This document shows, piece after piece, positions 47,633 to 58,400 of a stretch of DNA of 64,000 nucleotides; the stretch's first letter is position 1, and each line of letters begins with the position of its first letter. Below the pieces are notes generated by a model. That model saw only the letters and a list, made by a program, of their open reading frames with translations. It was not told the origin of the DNA and did not search any database. Position numbers and translations under genes: made by a program. Origin of the DNA: Flavobacterium inviolabile (lineage in GTDB: Bacteria; Bacteroidota; Bacteroidia; Flavobacteriales; Flavobacteriaceae); assembly GCF_013389455.1 (NCBI RefSeq), contig NZ_CP058278.1, positions 496,001 through 560,000 on the forward strand. The letters run 5' to 3'.

Positions 47633-48631
47633 TTATTGTTTGTTATAAGCCCATTTTAAGTAGATCGCTCCCCAAGTGAAGCCACCACCAAATGCAGCAA
47701 AAATTATATTATCTCCTTTTTTGAAAGAGTTCTCAAAATCGGAAAGTAGTAATGGCAACGTTGCAGAAGTGGTATTGCCATACTTCTGAATGTTTACCAA
47801 CACTTTAGATTCGTCGAGTTCCATTCGGCTTGCCGTCGCATCAATTATCCTTTTATTAGCCTGATGAGCAACCAACCAGTTAACATCTTCTTTGGAAAGA
47901 TTGTTACGTTCCATTATTTTCTCACTTACATCTGCCATTCCTGAAACCGCATATTTGAAAACGGTTTTTCCATCCTGGTGTACAAAGTGTTGTTTGTTTT
48001 TTACGGTTTCTTCCGAAGGTGGCAGGATAGATCCTCCTGCTTCGATTTTCAAAAATTCTCTTCCTACACCGTCACTTCTTAAAAATTCATCCTGAAAACC
48101 AAGTCCTTCCGTATTGGGTTCAAAAAGTACCGCTCCGGCACCGTCACCAAAAATGATGCAGGTAGCTCTGTCGGTATAATCAATAATAGAAGACATTTTA
48201 TCGGCTCCTATTAATAATACTTTTTTATATCTTCCGGATTCAATATAAGCGGAAGCTGTCGATAAACCATATAGAAAACTGGAACATGCTGCCTGTAAGT
48301 CGTAGGCAAATGCATTTGTCGCTCCAATTTGTGTTGCGGTATATACGGCTGTAGAAGCCACCGGCATATCCGGTGTTGCTGTAGCCAGTAATACTAAATC
48401 AATGTCTTTAGGATCAATTCCAGATTTTTCAATCAGATTTTGGGCTGCTTTTATTGCCAGAAAAGAAGTGCCTTGCCCTTCTTCTTTGAGAATACGTCTT
48501 TCTTTAATTCCCGTACGAGTGGTAATCCATTCATCGTTCGTATCCACCATAGTTTCCAGTACCTTGTTCGATAAAACATAGTCCGGAACGTAGGATCCAA
48601 CTGCTGTAATGGCTGCTGTAATTTTAGTCAT
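47633..48631 (-). CDS. fabH: 3-oxoacyl-ACP synthase III
   Basis: 332 residues. FabH starts fatty-acid synthesis by condensing an acyl-CoA with malonyl-ACP. The triad is Cys116 in DLQAACSSFL, His in VAHQANKRI and Asn in YGNTTSATLPLL, all in the expected order. Specificity for branched starters, common in Bacteroidota, cannot be read directly. The gene sits between rpmF and accB, as in many bacteria; a weak hairpin separates it from rpmF. Confidence 0.97.
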   Translation of the reverse strand: MTKITAAITAVGSYVPDYVLSNKVLETMVDTNDEWITTRTGIKERRILKEEGQGTSFLAIKAAQNLIEKSGIDPKDIDLVLLATATPDMPVASTAVYTATQIGATNAFAYDLQAACSSFLYGLSTASAYIESGRYKKVLLIGADKMSSIIDYTDRATCIIFGDGAGAVLFEPNTEGLGFQDEFLRSDGVGREFLKIEAGGSILPPSEETVKNKQHFVHQDGKTVFKYAVSGMADVSEKIMERNNLSKEDVNWLVAHQANKRIIDATASRMELDESKVLVNIQKYGNTTSATLPLLLSDFENSFKKGDNIIFAAFGGGFTWGAIYLKWAYNKQ

Positions 48632-48752
48632 AAGGGTTACTTTTTCTTTTTGAAATTTTAGCTAAAAAAAGTGGTGGAAATTACAAAAAAAATCCGAAAC
48701 CCAACCTCTTTTATTGCTACTTAATTCGTTCCAAAGGGTTTTTAACAAAAAA

Positions 48753-48774
48753 AACTCCCACATAGTGAGAGTTT
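48753..48774 (-). terminator. Weak hairpin between rpmF and fabH
   Basis: ACTC(C)CAC / GTG(A)GAGT stem with an A-rich left flank (T-rich on the minus strand). It may act as a partial terminator that sets the ratio of ribosomal to lipid gene expression. Confidence 0.5.
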
Positions 48775-48793
48775 TCTCTATTATTTTCTTTGA

Positions 48794-48988
48794 TTAAGCA
48801 ACAGCTTCTTGCTTATCAATTACAACTTGACCTCTGTAGTACATTTTACCTTCATGCCAGTAAGCTCTGTGATATAAATGTGCCTCTCCTGTTACAGGAC
48901 ATGTAGCAATTTGAGGAACAGACGCTTTATAATGCGTTCTTCTCTTATCTCTTCTTGTTTTCGAGGTTTTTCTCTTAGGATGTGCCAT
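48794..48988 (-). CDS. rpmF: 50S ribosomal protein L32
   Basis: 64 residues, very basic. The N-terminal [17 protein letters not shown] followed by [17 protein letters not shown] is the L32 pattern, though only one cysteine of the usual zinc site remains, as in other L32 proteins lacking zinc. It lies 9 bases downstream of yceD, a widely conserved pairing. Confidence 0.97.
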   Translation of the reverse strand: MAHPKRKTSKTRRDKRRTHYKASVPQIATCPVTGEAHLYHRAYWHEGKMYYRGQVVIDKQEAVA

Positions 48989-48997
48989 CTTACTATA

Positions 48998-49531
48998 TTA
49001 TTTATCCGTTAATAGTTGTTTTAATTTATCCCATCGGGGATCAATATTTTCTTCTTCTTTGTTTTGTTCTTTTGGAGCCAGTTCATTCAATTTTTCAATT
49101 GCTTCCGACTTTAATGTTCCATCCTTTATTCCGGGATGAATTCTTTTTGACGGTACGGAAAGTACAATTAGTTCATAAATGTACTGCATGATGTTGACCT
49201 GAAATTCGCCATGAGGCAACACTAGCAACTCATCGTTCTCATCATTATAGGTATCACCGAATTTTACAATCAAATTCATCTTACCTTTTATTGGCAAATC
49301 AAATTCCTCACTTGTCAAATCACAAGGAACGTTTACAGTGCCTTTGTGTTTAAAACTGAGTTCAAGCATCGTGCTTTTCTTATCCAAAACCACATCTACT
49401 TTGATATTGACATCGTTGTATTCATCAAAATCAAAGTTCTCAAAGAACTTTTTATCTATCTGATATTCAAACTGATGCTTACCTTGCTTCAATCCTACAA
49501 ACGGGATTAAAAATTCTTTATCATTGTTCAT
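48998..49531 (-). CDS. yceD: YceD/DUF177 family protein
   Basis: 177 residues of the DUF177 family. The conserved beta strand with Cys (GTVNVPCDLTSEEFDLPI) is visible near residue 85, and the C-terminus ENIDPRWDKLKQLL is typical. In other bacteria YceD takes part in 23S rRNA or ribosome maturation; the gene is almost always beside rpmF, as here. A textbook Bacteroidota promoter precedes the ATG by 20 bases and probably drives yceD-rpmF and onward. Confidence 0.93.
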   Translation of the reverse strand: MNNDKEFLIPFVGLKQGKHQFEYQIDKKFFENFDFDEYNDVNIKVDVVLDKKSTMLELSFKHKGTVNVPCDLTSEEFDLPIKGKMNLIVKFGDTYNDENDELLVLPHGEFQVNIMQYIYELIVLSVPSKRIHPGIKDGTLKSEAIEKLNELAPKEQNKEEENIDPRWDKLKQLLTDK

Positions 49532-49550
49532 AACAACAGTTTTGAGCGTG

Positions 49551-49578
49551 CAAAGATATAAAATTATTGTAAATCCAA
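49551..49578 (-). promoter_or_regulatory. Consensus promoter of the yceD-rpmF unit
   Basis: On the minus strand TTG (49578-49576), exactly 17 bases, then TATCTTTG (49558-49551): an exact match to TTG-N17-TAnnTTTG, the Flavobacterium sigma factor consensus. Confidence 0.8.
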
Positions 49579-49601
49579 ACGAGTTGTAAACATTTTTTTG
49601 T

Positions 49602-50657
49602 TTATAACTGCTTTTGTTTTGTTTTTAAAGGGTTTTTAACCAGCTCTTTGTGTTCATTTCTATTGTGATACACATCCAGTGCCAGATAAACGGCTTCTTT
49701 AAACGAGTTATAATCCGCCTCTCCTTTTCCGGCAATTTCATAGGCCGTTCCGTGATCGGGCGAGGTTCTTATTTTATTCAGTCCAGCCGTATAATTCACT
49801 CCGTTTCCGAAAGATAGTGTTTTAAAAGGCACCAATCCCTGGTCGTGATAGTTAGCAATAACCGCATCATATTTTTCATATTGACTCAGTCCAAAAAAGC
49901 TGTCTGCCGAAAAAGGCCCGAAAACCAGGATACCTTCATCAAACAATTTTTTCAGTGCCGGTTTTACCACCTCATCATCTTCTTTACCAATCACGCCGTT
50001 ATCACCACAATGTGGATTTAATCCCAAAACGGCTATTTTCGGCTTTGTGATCCCAAAATCTTCAATAAGGCATTTATGTACGGTTTCGATTTTTTTCCGG
50101 ATAAGGGCTTCCGTCAGGTGACTGGATATTTCATTTACCGGAATGTGGTCCGTAAATAACCCTACTCTTAAATTGTCCTGAACCATCAGCATAAGCGCAT
50201 CACCTTCCAGTTCCTGATCCAGATAATCTGTATGTCCCGGAAAATGAAATTCTTCCGATTGAATATTATACTTATTAATAGGAGCGGTCACCAACACATC
50301 GATCAAACCGTCTTTTAATGCCGCAGTTGCCGCTGTAAACGATTTAATAGCATATTTCCCTACCGTTTCGTCATTCACTCCAAATTCAAGATTAACGCCT
50401 TCTCTCCAGACATTCAGTACATTTATTTTTCCGGGTACTACCTGTTCTAATTTATCAATCCCCTGAAGATTCGAATTCAACCGCAAGGTTTTCTTGATAA
50501 AGGAAAGTATTTTCACATTTGCAAAAATCACCGGCGTGCATAACTCCAACATGCGTGTATCTTCAAAAGTTTTCAATACAACCTCACTCCCAATTCCGTT
50601 TAAATCTCCAATAGAAATTCCTACAATTATATTTTCTGCTTTTTTCACCATGTCCAC
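49602..50657 (-). CDS. pdxA: 4-hydroxythreonine-4-phosphate dehydrogenase
   Basis: 351 residues. PdxA oxidises 4-phosphohydroxy-L-threonine in the DXP-dependent pyridoxal phosphate pathway. Motifs include IGDLNGIGSEVVLK near the N-terminus, the metal-binding GHTDYLDQE and NYHDQGLVPFKTL, and GTAYEIAGKG. The ATG could be at 50657 or 50651; both give the same domain. It shares a promoter region with the divergent ribE gene. Confidence 0.95.
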   Translation of the reverse strand: MDMVKKAENIIVGISIGDLNGIGSEVVLKTFEDTRMLELCTPVIFANVKILSFIKKTLRLNSNLQGIDKLEQVVPGKINVLNVWREGVNLEFGVNDETVGKYAIKSFTAATAALKDGLIDVLVTAPINKYNIQSEEFHFPGHTDYLDQELEGDALMLMVQDNLRVGLFTDHIPVNEISSHLTEALIRKKIETVHKCLIEDFGITKPKIAVLGLNPHCGDNGVIGKEDDEVVKPALKKLFDEGILVFGPFSADSFFGLSQYEKYDAVIANYHDQGLVPFKTLSFGNGVNYTAGLNKIRTSPDHGTAYEIAGKGEADYNSFKEAVYLALDVYHNRNEHKELVKNPLKTKQKQL

Positions 50658-50671
50658 TAGTTATTTATTGC

Positions 50672-50679
50672 TATTTTTG
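50672..50679 (+). promoter_or_regulatory. -7 promoter box of ribE
   Basis: TATTTTTG matches TAnnTTTG, 30 bases before the ribE ATG; no TTG at the ideal spacing. Confidence 0.4.
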
Positions 50680-50685
50680 GATATG

Positions 50686-50693
50686 CAAATTTA
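50686..50693 (-). promoter_or_regulatory. -7 promoter box of pdxA
   Basis: TAAATTTG on the minus strand matches TAnnTTTG, 28 bases before the pdxA start. It faces the ribE box and the two overlap in the same short spacer. Confidence 0.45.
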
Positions 50694-50709
50694 GCAAAAT
50701 AAATCAGTT

Positions 50710-51300
50710 ATGTTTACAGGAATTATTGAAACTCTTGGCACCGTTCAGGACATTCAAAAAGAAAACGATAATATACACGTTACCGTAAAATCTTCTATAA
50801 CCGGCGCGTTAAAAATTGACCAGAGTGTTTCCCACAATGGTGTCTGCCTGACCGTTGTTGCCATTAATGAAGACACCTATACCGTTACCGCAATTAAAGA
50901 GACTATTGAAAAGACCAATTTAGGCGAGTGGCACATTGGCGATACGATCAATTTAGAGCGCGGCATGAAACTGGGTGATCGTCTTGACGGGCATATCGTT
51001 CAGGGACATGTGGACCAGACCGGTATCTGCAAAAGCATTGAAGATGCTAACGGAAGTCATTATTTTACTTTCGAATACGATTCAAAGCAGAATAATATCA
51101 CCATCGAAAAAGGTTCCATCACTGTTAATGGTGTAAGCCTTACAGTTGTCAATTCAAAAGAAAATGAATTCAGCGTGGCGATCATACCGTACACACTGGC
51201 ACACACTAATTTCAAGAATTTCAAGGTTGGCTCAAAAATCAATCTGGAATTTGATGTAATCGGCAAATATGTCAGCCGACTGCACGAGCTGCGAAAATAA
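50710..51300 (+). CDS. ribE: Riboflavin synthase, alpha subunit
   Basis: 196 residues with the two lumazine-binding repeats of the family: MFTGIIETLG at residues 1-10 and GHIVQGHVDQTG opening the second half near residue 97. The enzyme dismutates two 6,7-dimethyl-8-ribityllumazine molecules into riboflavin. SVSHNGVCLTVV and SITVNGVSLTVV are the matching strands of the two repeats. No FMN riboswitch was recognised upstream. Confidence 0.96.
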   Translation: MFTGIIETLGTVQDIQKENDNIHVTVKSSITGALKIDQSVSHNGVCLTVVAINEDTYTVTAIKETIEKTNLGEWHIGDTINLERGMKLGDRLDGHIVQGHVDQTGICKSIEDANGSHYFTFEYDSKQNNITIEKGSITVNGVSLTVVNSKENEFSVAIIPYTLAHTNFKNFKVGSKINLEFDVIGKYVSRLHELRK

Positions 51301-51335
51301 AAAAAAGCGTCCTGATTAACGGGACGCTTTTTTTA
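51301..51335. terminator. Bidirectional terminator
   Basis: AAAAAAGCGTCC / GGGACGCTTTTTTT hairpin; the last codons of the convergent 71-residue gene lie inside it. Confidence 0.9.
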
Positions 51336-51531
51336 TAGCTATATTTTTAAAGTAATAGAATGCATAAATCAATCCAATGCCTAACAGAAAATACACACTT
51401 CCGTCAATCGGTGCTCCCGGCGGCGGCGGCGCTCCTTGTGCCGGCGGTGGCGGTACAGGTGCTCCCATTATTGTGAATGTATTTAAAACGAAACAGGAAA
51501 CGACTCCTATCTTTAATGCACTGTCTTTCAT
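51316..51531 (-). CDS. Small proline-rich membrane protein
   Basis: 71 residues: an N-terminal signal-like helix (ALKIGVVSCFVLNTFTIMG), a Pro/Gly/Ala linker (APVPPPPAQGAPPPPGAP), one membrane helix (VYFLLGIGLIYAFYYF) and a basic tail. The arrangement resembles short Flavobacterial proteins of unknown function that end in a helix and a Lys/Arg tail, like exosortase- or PEP-type anchors but without a clear sorting motif. The stop lies within the shared terminator. Confidence 0.6.
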   Translation of the reverse strand: MKDSALKIGVVSCFVLNTFTIMGAPVPPPPAQGAPPPPGAPIDGSVYFLLGIGLIYAFYYFKNIAIKKASR

Positions 51532-51945
51532 TTGGTAAAAGTAAAAAATATTCTTAATGTGAATACAAAATCTTTCATAAGTTAATGTTAACCTTAAGTC
51601 ACAAGCACCAACTTATTCATATTTTTACATTAAGCCATAATTAACCTATCGGACACGAATGTAGCAAGTTTTCTTAACAAAACAATGTTTTTTTAAAAAA
51701 AAATAGAGAAAAAGACATCTTTTATCCACAAACAACACTAAAGGCTTATTGAATAACACAAAACATTTTCATTTTTCAATTTACATCAAAACAATTAACA
51801 GTTGTTATCAACTTTCAATATAAAACCACAAATAAAGCAATAATTTCAACAAAAAAAACTTTCTATAATTATTACAATAATACCGATATCGTATTAATTT
51901 TCAGACAGTAAACAAGATCTCTTTAAAACATTTGTTTCAATTTTA
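51532..51945. other. AT-rich intergenic region without a gene
   Basis: About 410 bases of A/T-rich DNA between the proline-rich protein and the RHS unit. No reading frame of note or hairpin was seen; the RHS leader promoter box lies at its right edge. Confidence 0.6.
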
Positions 51946-51953
51946 TATTTTTG
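51946..51953 (+). promoter_or_regulatory. -7 promoter box of the RHS unit
   Basis: TATTTTTG matches TAnnTTTG, 26 bases before the ATG at 51980. An upstream TTG lies too close (11 bases), so the -33 box is unclear. Confidence 0.4.
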
Positions 51954-51979
51954 CCCAAAATTTGAAAAAAATCATTAAT

Positions 51980-52432
51980 ATGATTAAAAACTTTACTTTA
52001 TTAATATTGCTCCTCGCAGGTCTAAGTGTCTATTCTCAACAAAAAATACGATTTGAGTACGATGAAGCAGGAAATCAGAAAAAAAGAGAGTATTGTATTA
52101 ATTGTGCAAGCAAAAATGACAATACACCTATTAAAGAGTTTACAGATTTAAAAGACAGCGATCTTTTAAAATTCAGTGCAGAGGATAAAATCTCCTATTA
52201 TCCAAACCCTGTGAAAGAAGAATTATTTTTAAAATGGGAACTCATTGAAAACAAAAATGTTACTTCAATAGACATTTTCGCTATAAGCGGATCACTGGTT
52301 GAAAGTTTCAAAAACTTAACTTCATTAAACACAAAGACACTTGCTTTTTATAGTTTTCCGGAAGGCATTTATACTATAGTACTTTATTACTCTAACGGAG
52401 AACAGAAAACAATTAAAATTGTAAAAAAATAG
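51980..52432 (+). CDS. Small T9SS protein with a YD-repeat-like motif, partner of the RHS gene
   Basis: 150 residues from the ATG at 51980; the frame opens earlier at 51932, but that start precedes the promoter box. A signal peptide (LLILLLAGLSVYSQ) is followed by KIRFEYDEAGNQKKREYC, which resembles a single RHS YD unit, and then by a CINC cysteine pair. The rest is a type A T9SS sorting domain (SYYPNPVKEELFLK, GEQKTIKIVKK). It ends one base before the RHS start, so it is coupled with it. It may help export or anchor the RHS protein, which lacks such a domain; this is inferred. Confidence 0.8.
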   Translation: MIKNFTLLILLLAGLSVYSQQKIRFEYDEAGNQKKREYCINCASKNDNTPIKEFTDLKDSDLLKFSAEDKISYYPNPVKEELFLKWELIENKNVTSIDIFAISGSLVESFKNLTSLNTKTLAFYSFPEGIYTIVLYYSNGEQKTIKIVKK

Positions 52433-52433
52433 C

Positions 52434-55400
52434 ATGAAGCAATTATACTTTTTATTTAGCTTATTATTCATAACCCATTTAACCCACTCACAAACTGCAG
52501 AAGTATCAGCTCCTTTCGAACCCGGTAGTCCAACCGGCAATTCCCTAGAGGTAGGAGTAACCAAAGGGGAACTATCTGTAACTCTTACAGGAGGCTCAAA
52601 TTATTCAATTCCTATTTCGGTACCTCCAGGGATTAACAATGTCGCTCCAGAAATAAACCTAGTTTACAATAGTCAAAGTTCTAATGGTTTAGCCGGTTTA
52701 GGATGGAATATCTCCGGAGTTTCCGTTATAACAAGAGTATCTTCAACAATGTTTCATGATGGAAAAATTGATGCAGTAGATTTTGACAACTTAGATCGTT
52801 TTGCTCTAGACGGACAACGTCTGGTAATAAAAAATGGGACTTCAGGAGGATACGGCTTAAGTGGCTCTGTTTATGAAACAGAAAATTACTCTAATATAAA
52901 AATAACCTCATATGGAGTTCATCCGAATGGCACTAATTTTGGACCCGAGTATTTCACTGTTGAATATCCCGATGGCTCAAAAGCTTATTATGGAAGTAAT
53001 GTAAATTCCCGAACAATAAACGACTGGGCCATAACTTATTGGGAAAACGCACAAGGTGTTCGTATCAATTACAGTTACACAGCCGCTAACAATAACTTAA
53101 GCATTAGCAGCATTAAATATGGAACTACAGGAAATAACCCGTCAATTAATGAAATTCAATTCGTTTACAAAAACAGGTTACGCCCCGAAAGCGCTTATAT
53201 AAACGGATACAACTTCATCAAAAATGTAATTTTAAGTGAAGTTAAAGTTTTAGGTAGTTCTACCGGATTTAGGAATTATTATTTAGCACATACTACTACA
53301 GACATGGGCTATGAGAGATTAAGCAGTATTACCGAAAAAAATGGAGACAACTCTAAAAGTTATAATCCTACAGTATTCAATTATGAATACACCCCTACAA
53401 GTATTGCATATAGTTCGTCTAATACTAATTTAACTGTTAGTAATATACGAATAGACAATTCAGCAATAGTATCCGGCGATTATGATGGTGATGGAAAACT
53501 GGATTTCATTCTATATCCAAATACTGGCTCAGGAAGTAAATCCTCGTATTATCTTTTCAATAACATCAAGCCTTCAGATGTACCAAACTTTCCTATTCAA
53601 CACAATACAGGAAAATTTGAAAATATATTTCCTGTTAATTGGTTAGGAGGTAGTGCTACATATGGATATAAATTAATGCCAAATCAAGGATGGGCTGTTA
53701 CCAAATTAGTTAACAATTCACAATACTCCTTTTCAATTTACGCAAAAGGCTCTACCGGAATTCAACCTCAATATGACAGAACCGTAACTTTCCCAACAGT
53801 TCAAATTTCTACCGCTTCATATTGTGGTTACGACCAGTATGAACAAGTAATGTTCCCAAAAAAAACGTTTTCAGGCGATTTTAATGGTGACGGCTTAACA
53901 GATGTCTTAGTGGTGGACAGTGGAGATATTAGTTATCGTGAATACCGTGAAACTCCTCCTTATGATGAATGTGTAGGAAGCACAATAACACTATCTAGTA
54001 GAAAAGTATACTTTATTGACTTAAAAAGAGACAATCCCAATTACTTTAATCTGGCCGGTGAACTATCAACTTATATCGGAGTAAATTCAAAAATAGATAT
54101 AGCCGATGTAAATGGTGATGGTAAAACTGATCTTTTAGTTTTTGATCAAGGAGCTCTTAGGGTGTATTCCCTAAACGAGAACAATCAAATATATCAGGTA
54201 TTCGCATATGTCGATCCATATATTAGAACTAATCTTCCTGCTTTACTCGGTGATTATAACGGTGATGGAAAAATGGATTTTATTATTCCTGATGCCGAAA
54301 ATTCTACACTCTGGCATAAATACATTGCAACCGGAGCTTCATTTGTAAGAACAAGCCAGGAATTCAATGGGTTAATTTATTCCAGTTCTTTTTTAAATCT
54401 TCAAATAAGACATTGGATAGCTACTGACTATGATAATGACGGAAAAGCAGATTTAATTAATATCTCCTGCTCAAGATACGGTGATGATACTTATGGATTT
54501 GTAACTGTTGAATGTTATTATAACAAAAATGAAACCTTTAAAAGAACATCCGGCAATTATTCTTCTACTTCTTCTGGCAATCAAGCAGAAATAGATAAGT
54601 TTGCTGTTCCTATCTTTTTTACGCCATTACAATCCAACAAAGGGTTTGATATTGCTTTTATCAATAATAATAAAATTCATTTATTTGAATCACAAAAAAA
54701 CACCAATAAAGAAAAACTCTTAAAGCACATTACCACAGGCAATGGTCTTATTGAAACTATAAGTTATAAGCCCTTAGACGATTTATCCGAAAGCGATACA
54801 GAGGTTATTAACTTCTATAAGCCTTCAACAGGAGTAGAAAACTATCCAAACTTCGATATTAAAAACTCTTCTACTTATCATGTCGTTTCAAAAATCGAAA
54901 AAAGAAGTCAAACATCTTATGCCAAACAGGTATTTGCATACCATGGTGCTGTTTCAAATGTGGAAGGACTTGGCTTTTTAGGGTTCAGAAATATTCTAAA
55001 GACAAATTGGTTTAATGATGACGAGCCAATTACTTCCTATGTTACAAAATATGATGTTCAAAAAAGAGGTACTGTCTTAGAAGAATATTCAGCAAGACAT
55101 ATTGTTTTTGATATTAGTCTTAGCCCGACCGATTATATCGTCAAATCCACAATGAGTTATGATAGTCAGTTATTAAGCAATAAGGTATTTAAGATTAAAA
55201 ATACTTCATCTACCAGCTTTAACAGCCTAGATAGCACATCAAAAGAAATAACAACTACTTATGATTCTTTCAACTATCCACTAACAAGCGTTTCTAAAAC
55301 CAAATTAGGAAATGCTATCAAAGAATCTGAAAGTGTTACCATTTCATACGAAGCTCCTTTATCTTCTCCATACATTATTGGACTACCTAAACAAAAAAAT

Positions 55401-58400
55401 GTGGAGACAACTATTAATCCCGGTCAAGCAGATCAGGATGTAAGTTCATCAGAGGAACAGTTCTTTTATAATCCGAACCATTTAGTTTCACAAATAAAAA
55501 AGAAAGCTCATAATACAGAATACATCATTGAAAGTAACGAATATGATGCCTATGCCAATATTATACAGAAAAAGTTAACGGTTCCAAACCTAGAACCTCG
55601 TATTACTAGTTTTCAATATGATTCTTCAGGTAGATTTTTAACAAAAAAAACCAATGTAGACGGATCGACCAATCAATACACATATAATAGCAGTACTGGT
55701 TTATTAACAACCGAAACGAATCCTTATGGATTGGTTACTACATATAATTATGATTCCTGGGGTAAAAAAATCAAGATGACTGATTATTTAGGAAAGAACA
55801 TAACATATCAATATAATTGGATTGTAAACAGTCCTTTCTATTATTACATTTTCAAAGTTAACGAAGATAACAGTCTAAGTATCAGTCATTTTGATGATTT
55901 AGACAGAGAAATATTAAAAGGAGAAAATAATGTAAACGGGTCCTGGTCATATATAAAAACTAATTATGACATTTATGACAGGCCGATAAGCGTGAGTGAA
56001 CCATATATTAGCATTAGTTCTGGACCTTCACTGTATACTACAACAAAATATGATGAGTACGGAAGAATCTTAAAAATCACGGAACCTACAGGTAAAATAA
56101 ATTCTTTCTCATATTCTGGATTGACCACTACAATTAGTGATGGAATTAAAACAACCATAAAAACAAGAGATGCCATTGACAAGCTCATCTCGTCAACTGA
56201 CAATGGAGGTACTATTAATTATAAATATTATGCCCATGGTGGTATCAAAGAAGCAAATTATGATGGTGTAAAAACTTTTATTGAATATGATGGATGGGGA
56301 AGAAAAACAAAACTAACAGACCCCTCTGCAGGCATACATCAATACGAATACAATTTATTCGGAGAAACCACTAAAGAAATCACACCAAAAGGAAAAAGCA
56401 TCTATTTCCGGGATAATTTCGGCAGAATTTACAAAACAGAAATCGAGACTAATGACGGAACAGCCCCGTATTATTATTATGAATACAACGCAGATGGTAG
56501 CTTAGCAAATATTGCCACTGATGATTATATTCATGATGATTACCAAAGCATTGAGATTTATGAATACGACAACTTTAAAAGACAGAAAAAAATTATTTAC
56601 GGTAATTCGACATCCGAATTTACAAAGGAATTAACATATGATAGTTTTGGTAGGATTGAAAAAGAAAAACAGACTGCTAAATCATTAACAAATAACAAAA
56701 CCAGTACTAAAACATTTAGATACACTTATAAAAATGGTGATAGATATCAAATTTTAGACGATGCCTCTAACCAAATACTTTGGACAACGGATAGTGTTAA
56801 TGAGCGCGGGCAATTAACCCAAGGTACTTTTGGCAATGGTTTAACACAGTCAAACACTTACAACCAATATGGTTTCCCTTCCGCTTTTGAAACGAAAAAT
56901 CAAACAGGATCATTGTTTAATTTCACAACCAATTTCGATCCGATCAGAGGAAATCTGAGCAATCGTTCCAATAGTTTGTTCAACACTTACGAACCATTTG
57001 AGTACGACAACCAGGACCGATTGGTAAAATGGAACAAAGAAATTGTTTCCATTATCAATACCAATTTTAATGCCGGGACAGAAGAATTCGGTACACAGTT
57101 TGGTGCAACTACAGCAAACCAAAACGGCCAATTAAAAGTAACCGCTACACAAGCCTATGCCGGTGTTAAAAAAACACTTTTAACGCAGGCTAAAATAGGC
57201 GATAATTTATCCGTTAGGGTTAAAGTAGATAAAGGAACCACTAACAAAGTTCGTGTTTTAATCGTTGAATATAACCCTGCCAATGGAGCTGGTAACGAAT
57301 CTTTTATTGGATATGCCCAAAATGGAATCATCGAATTTGAGCATACCGTTTCTCAATATCCATATATTACATTAAACATTGATAAAGATGGTACCAGTAA
57401 CGATGTTGGCACGGCTACTAATTTCTATGTTGATGATTTATGGGTAGGTAAAATGATTACGGAAACACAACAATATGATGAACGTGGCCGTATCACAGAA
57501 AACAACTTAGGTCAATATAATTATACCAATACAAATAAAGCATATCAAAATACGTCCATTGATCTTAACCCTGAAACGGATGTCTATTACAAAAACAGGG
57601 AAGGCCTCTTTAATGATGGAATGGAAGAACAAAAAGGTTGGTCTGACTTAGGATTAGGCTGGGAAATATTTACCAAACCGGTATATGATGATTCCAAATC
57701 CAAAACCGGGAAATACTCTTTAAAACTGTACAACCCTACAACTTCCCTTAAATCGGTTCACACGGATAAGTGGATTTCTATAAGTAATACTGCCACTACT
57801 CAATATACTTATTCTGGCTGGGTATATAGTGATGGTCCGGATGCACAGATACAGTTCTTTATGAAAAAAGACGGTGAACCAGAATATTTCACTAATGTAG
57901 ATAATTACTTTGTTGGCACTAAAAACCAATGGGTATATGTTGAAAAAACATTCAACGTACCGGCACATATCACAAAATTAAACATCCGATTGGACAATAA
58001 TGGTTCCGGAAATGTTTGGTTTGACGATATCCGAATTAAAAAAACTACTAATCCGGCTACTTCACTAAGGGAATTAAACATTGTTTACAACATGTTTAAA
58101 AAACCTCTTAAAATTGAAGAAACCGGAGTCGATAAAGTTAGTTTTAAATACAATCCGGATCAACTTAGAACAACCATGCATTATGGAGGACTACAGAATG
58201 ACATGACACAACGTCAATTCCGTAAAGACTATTCTTATGATGGTAGTGCTGAAATAATTACCAATAATACCTCAGGAGAATCTACCTTTATATTCTTTGT
58301 TGGTGGTAATGCCTATGATGCTCCGGTAGTGTATAAAGACAATGGAACCGTTCAGGAATATCTGTATTTACATCGTGATTACCAGGGAAGTATTTTAGCG

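Noticed and set aside
50658..50709. FMN riboswitch before ribE
   Set aside because: The spacer is only about 50 bases and holds two -7 boxes; no RFN-like structure fits.
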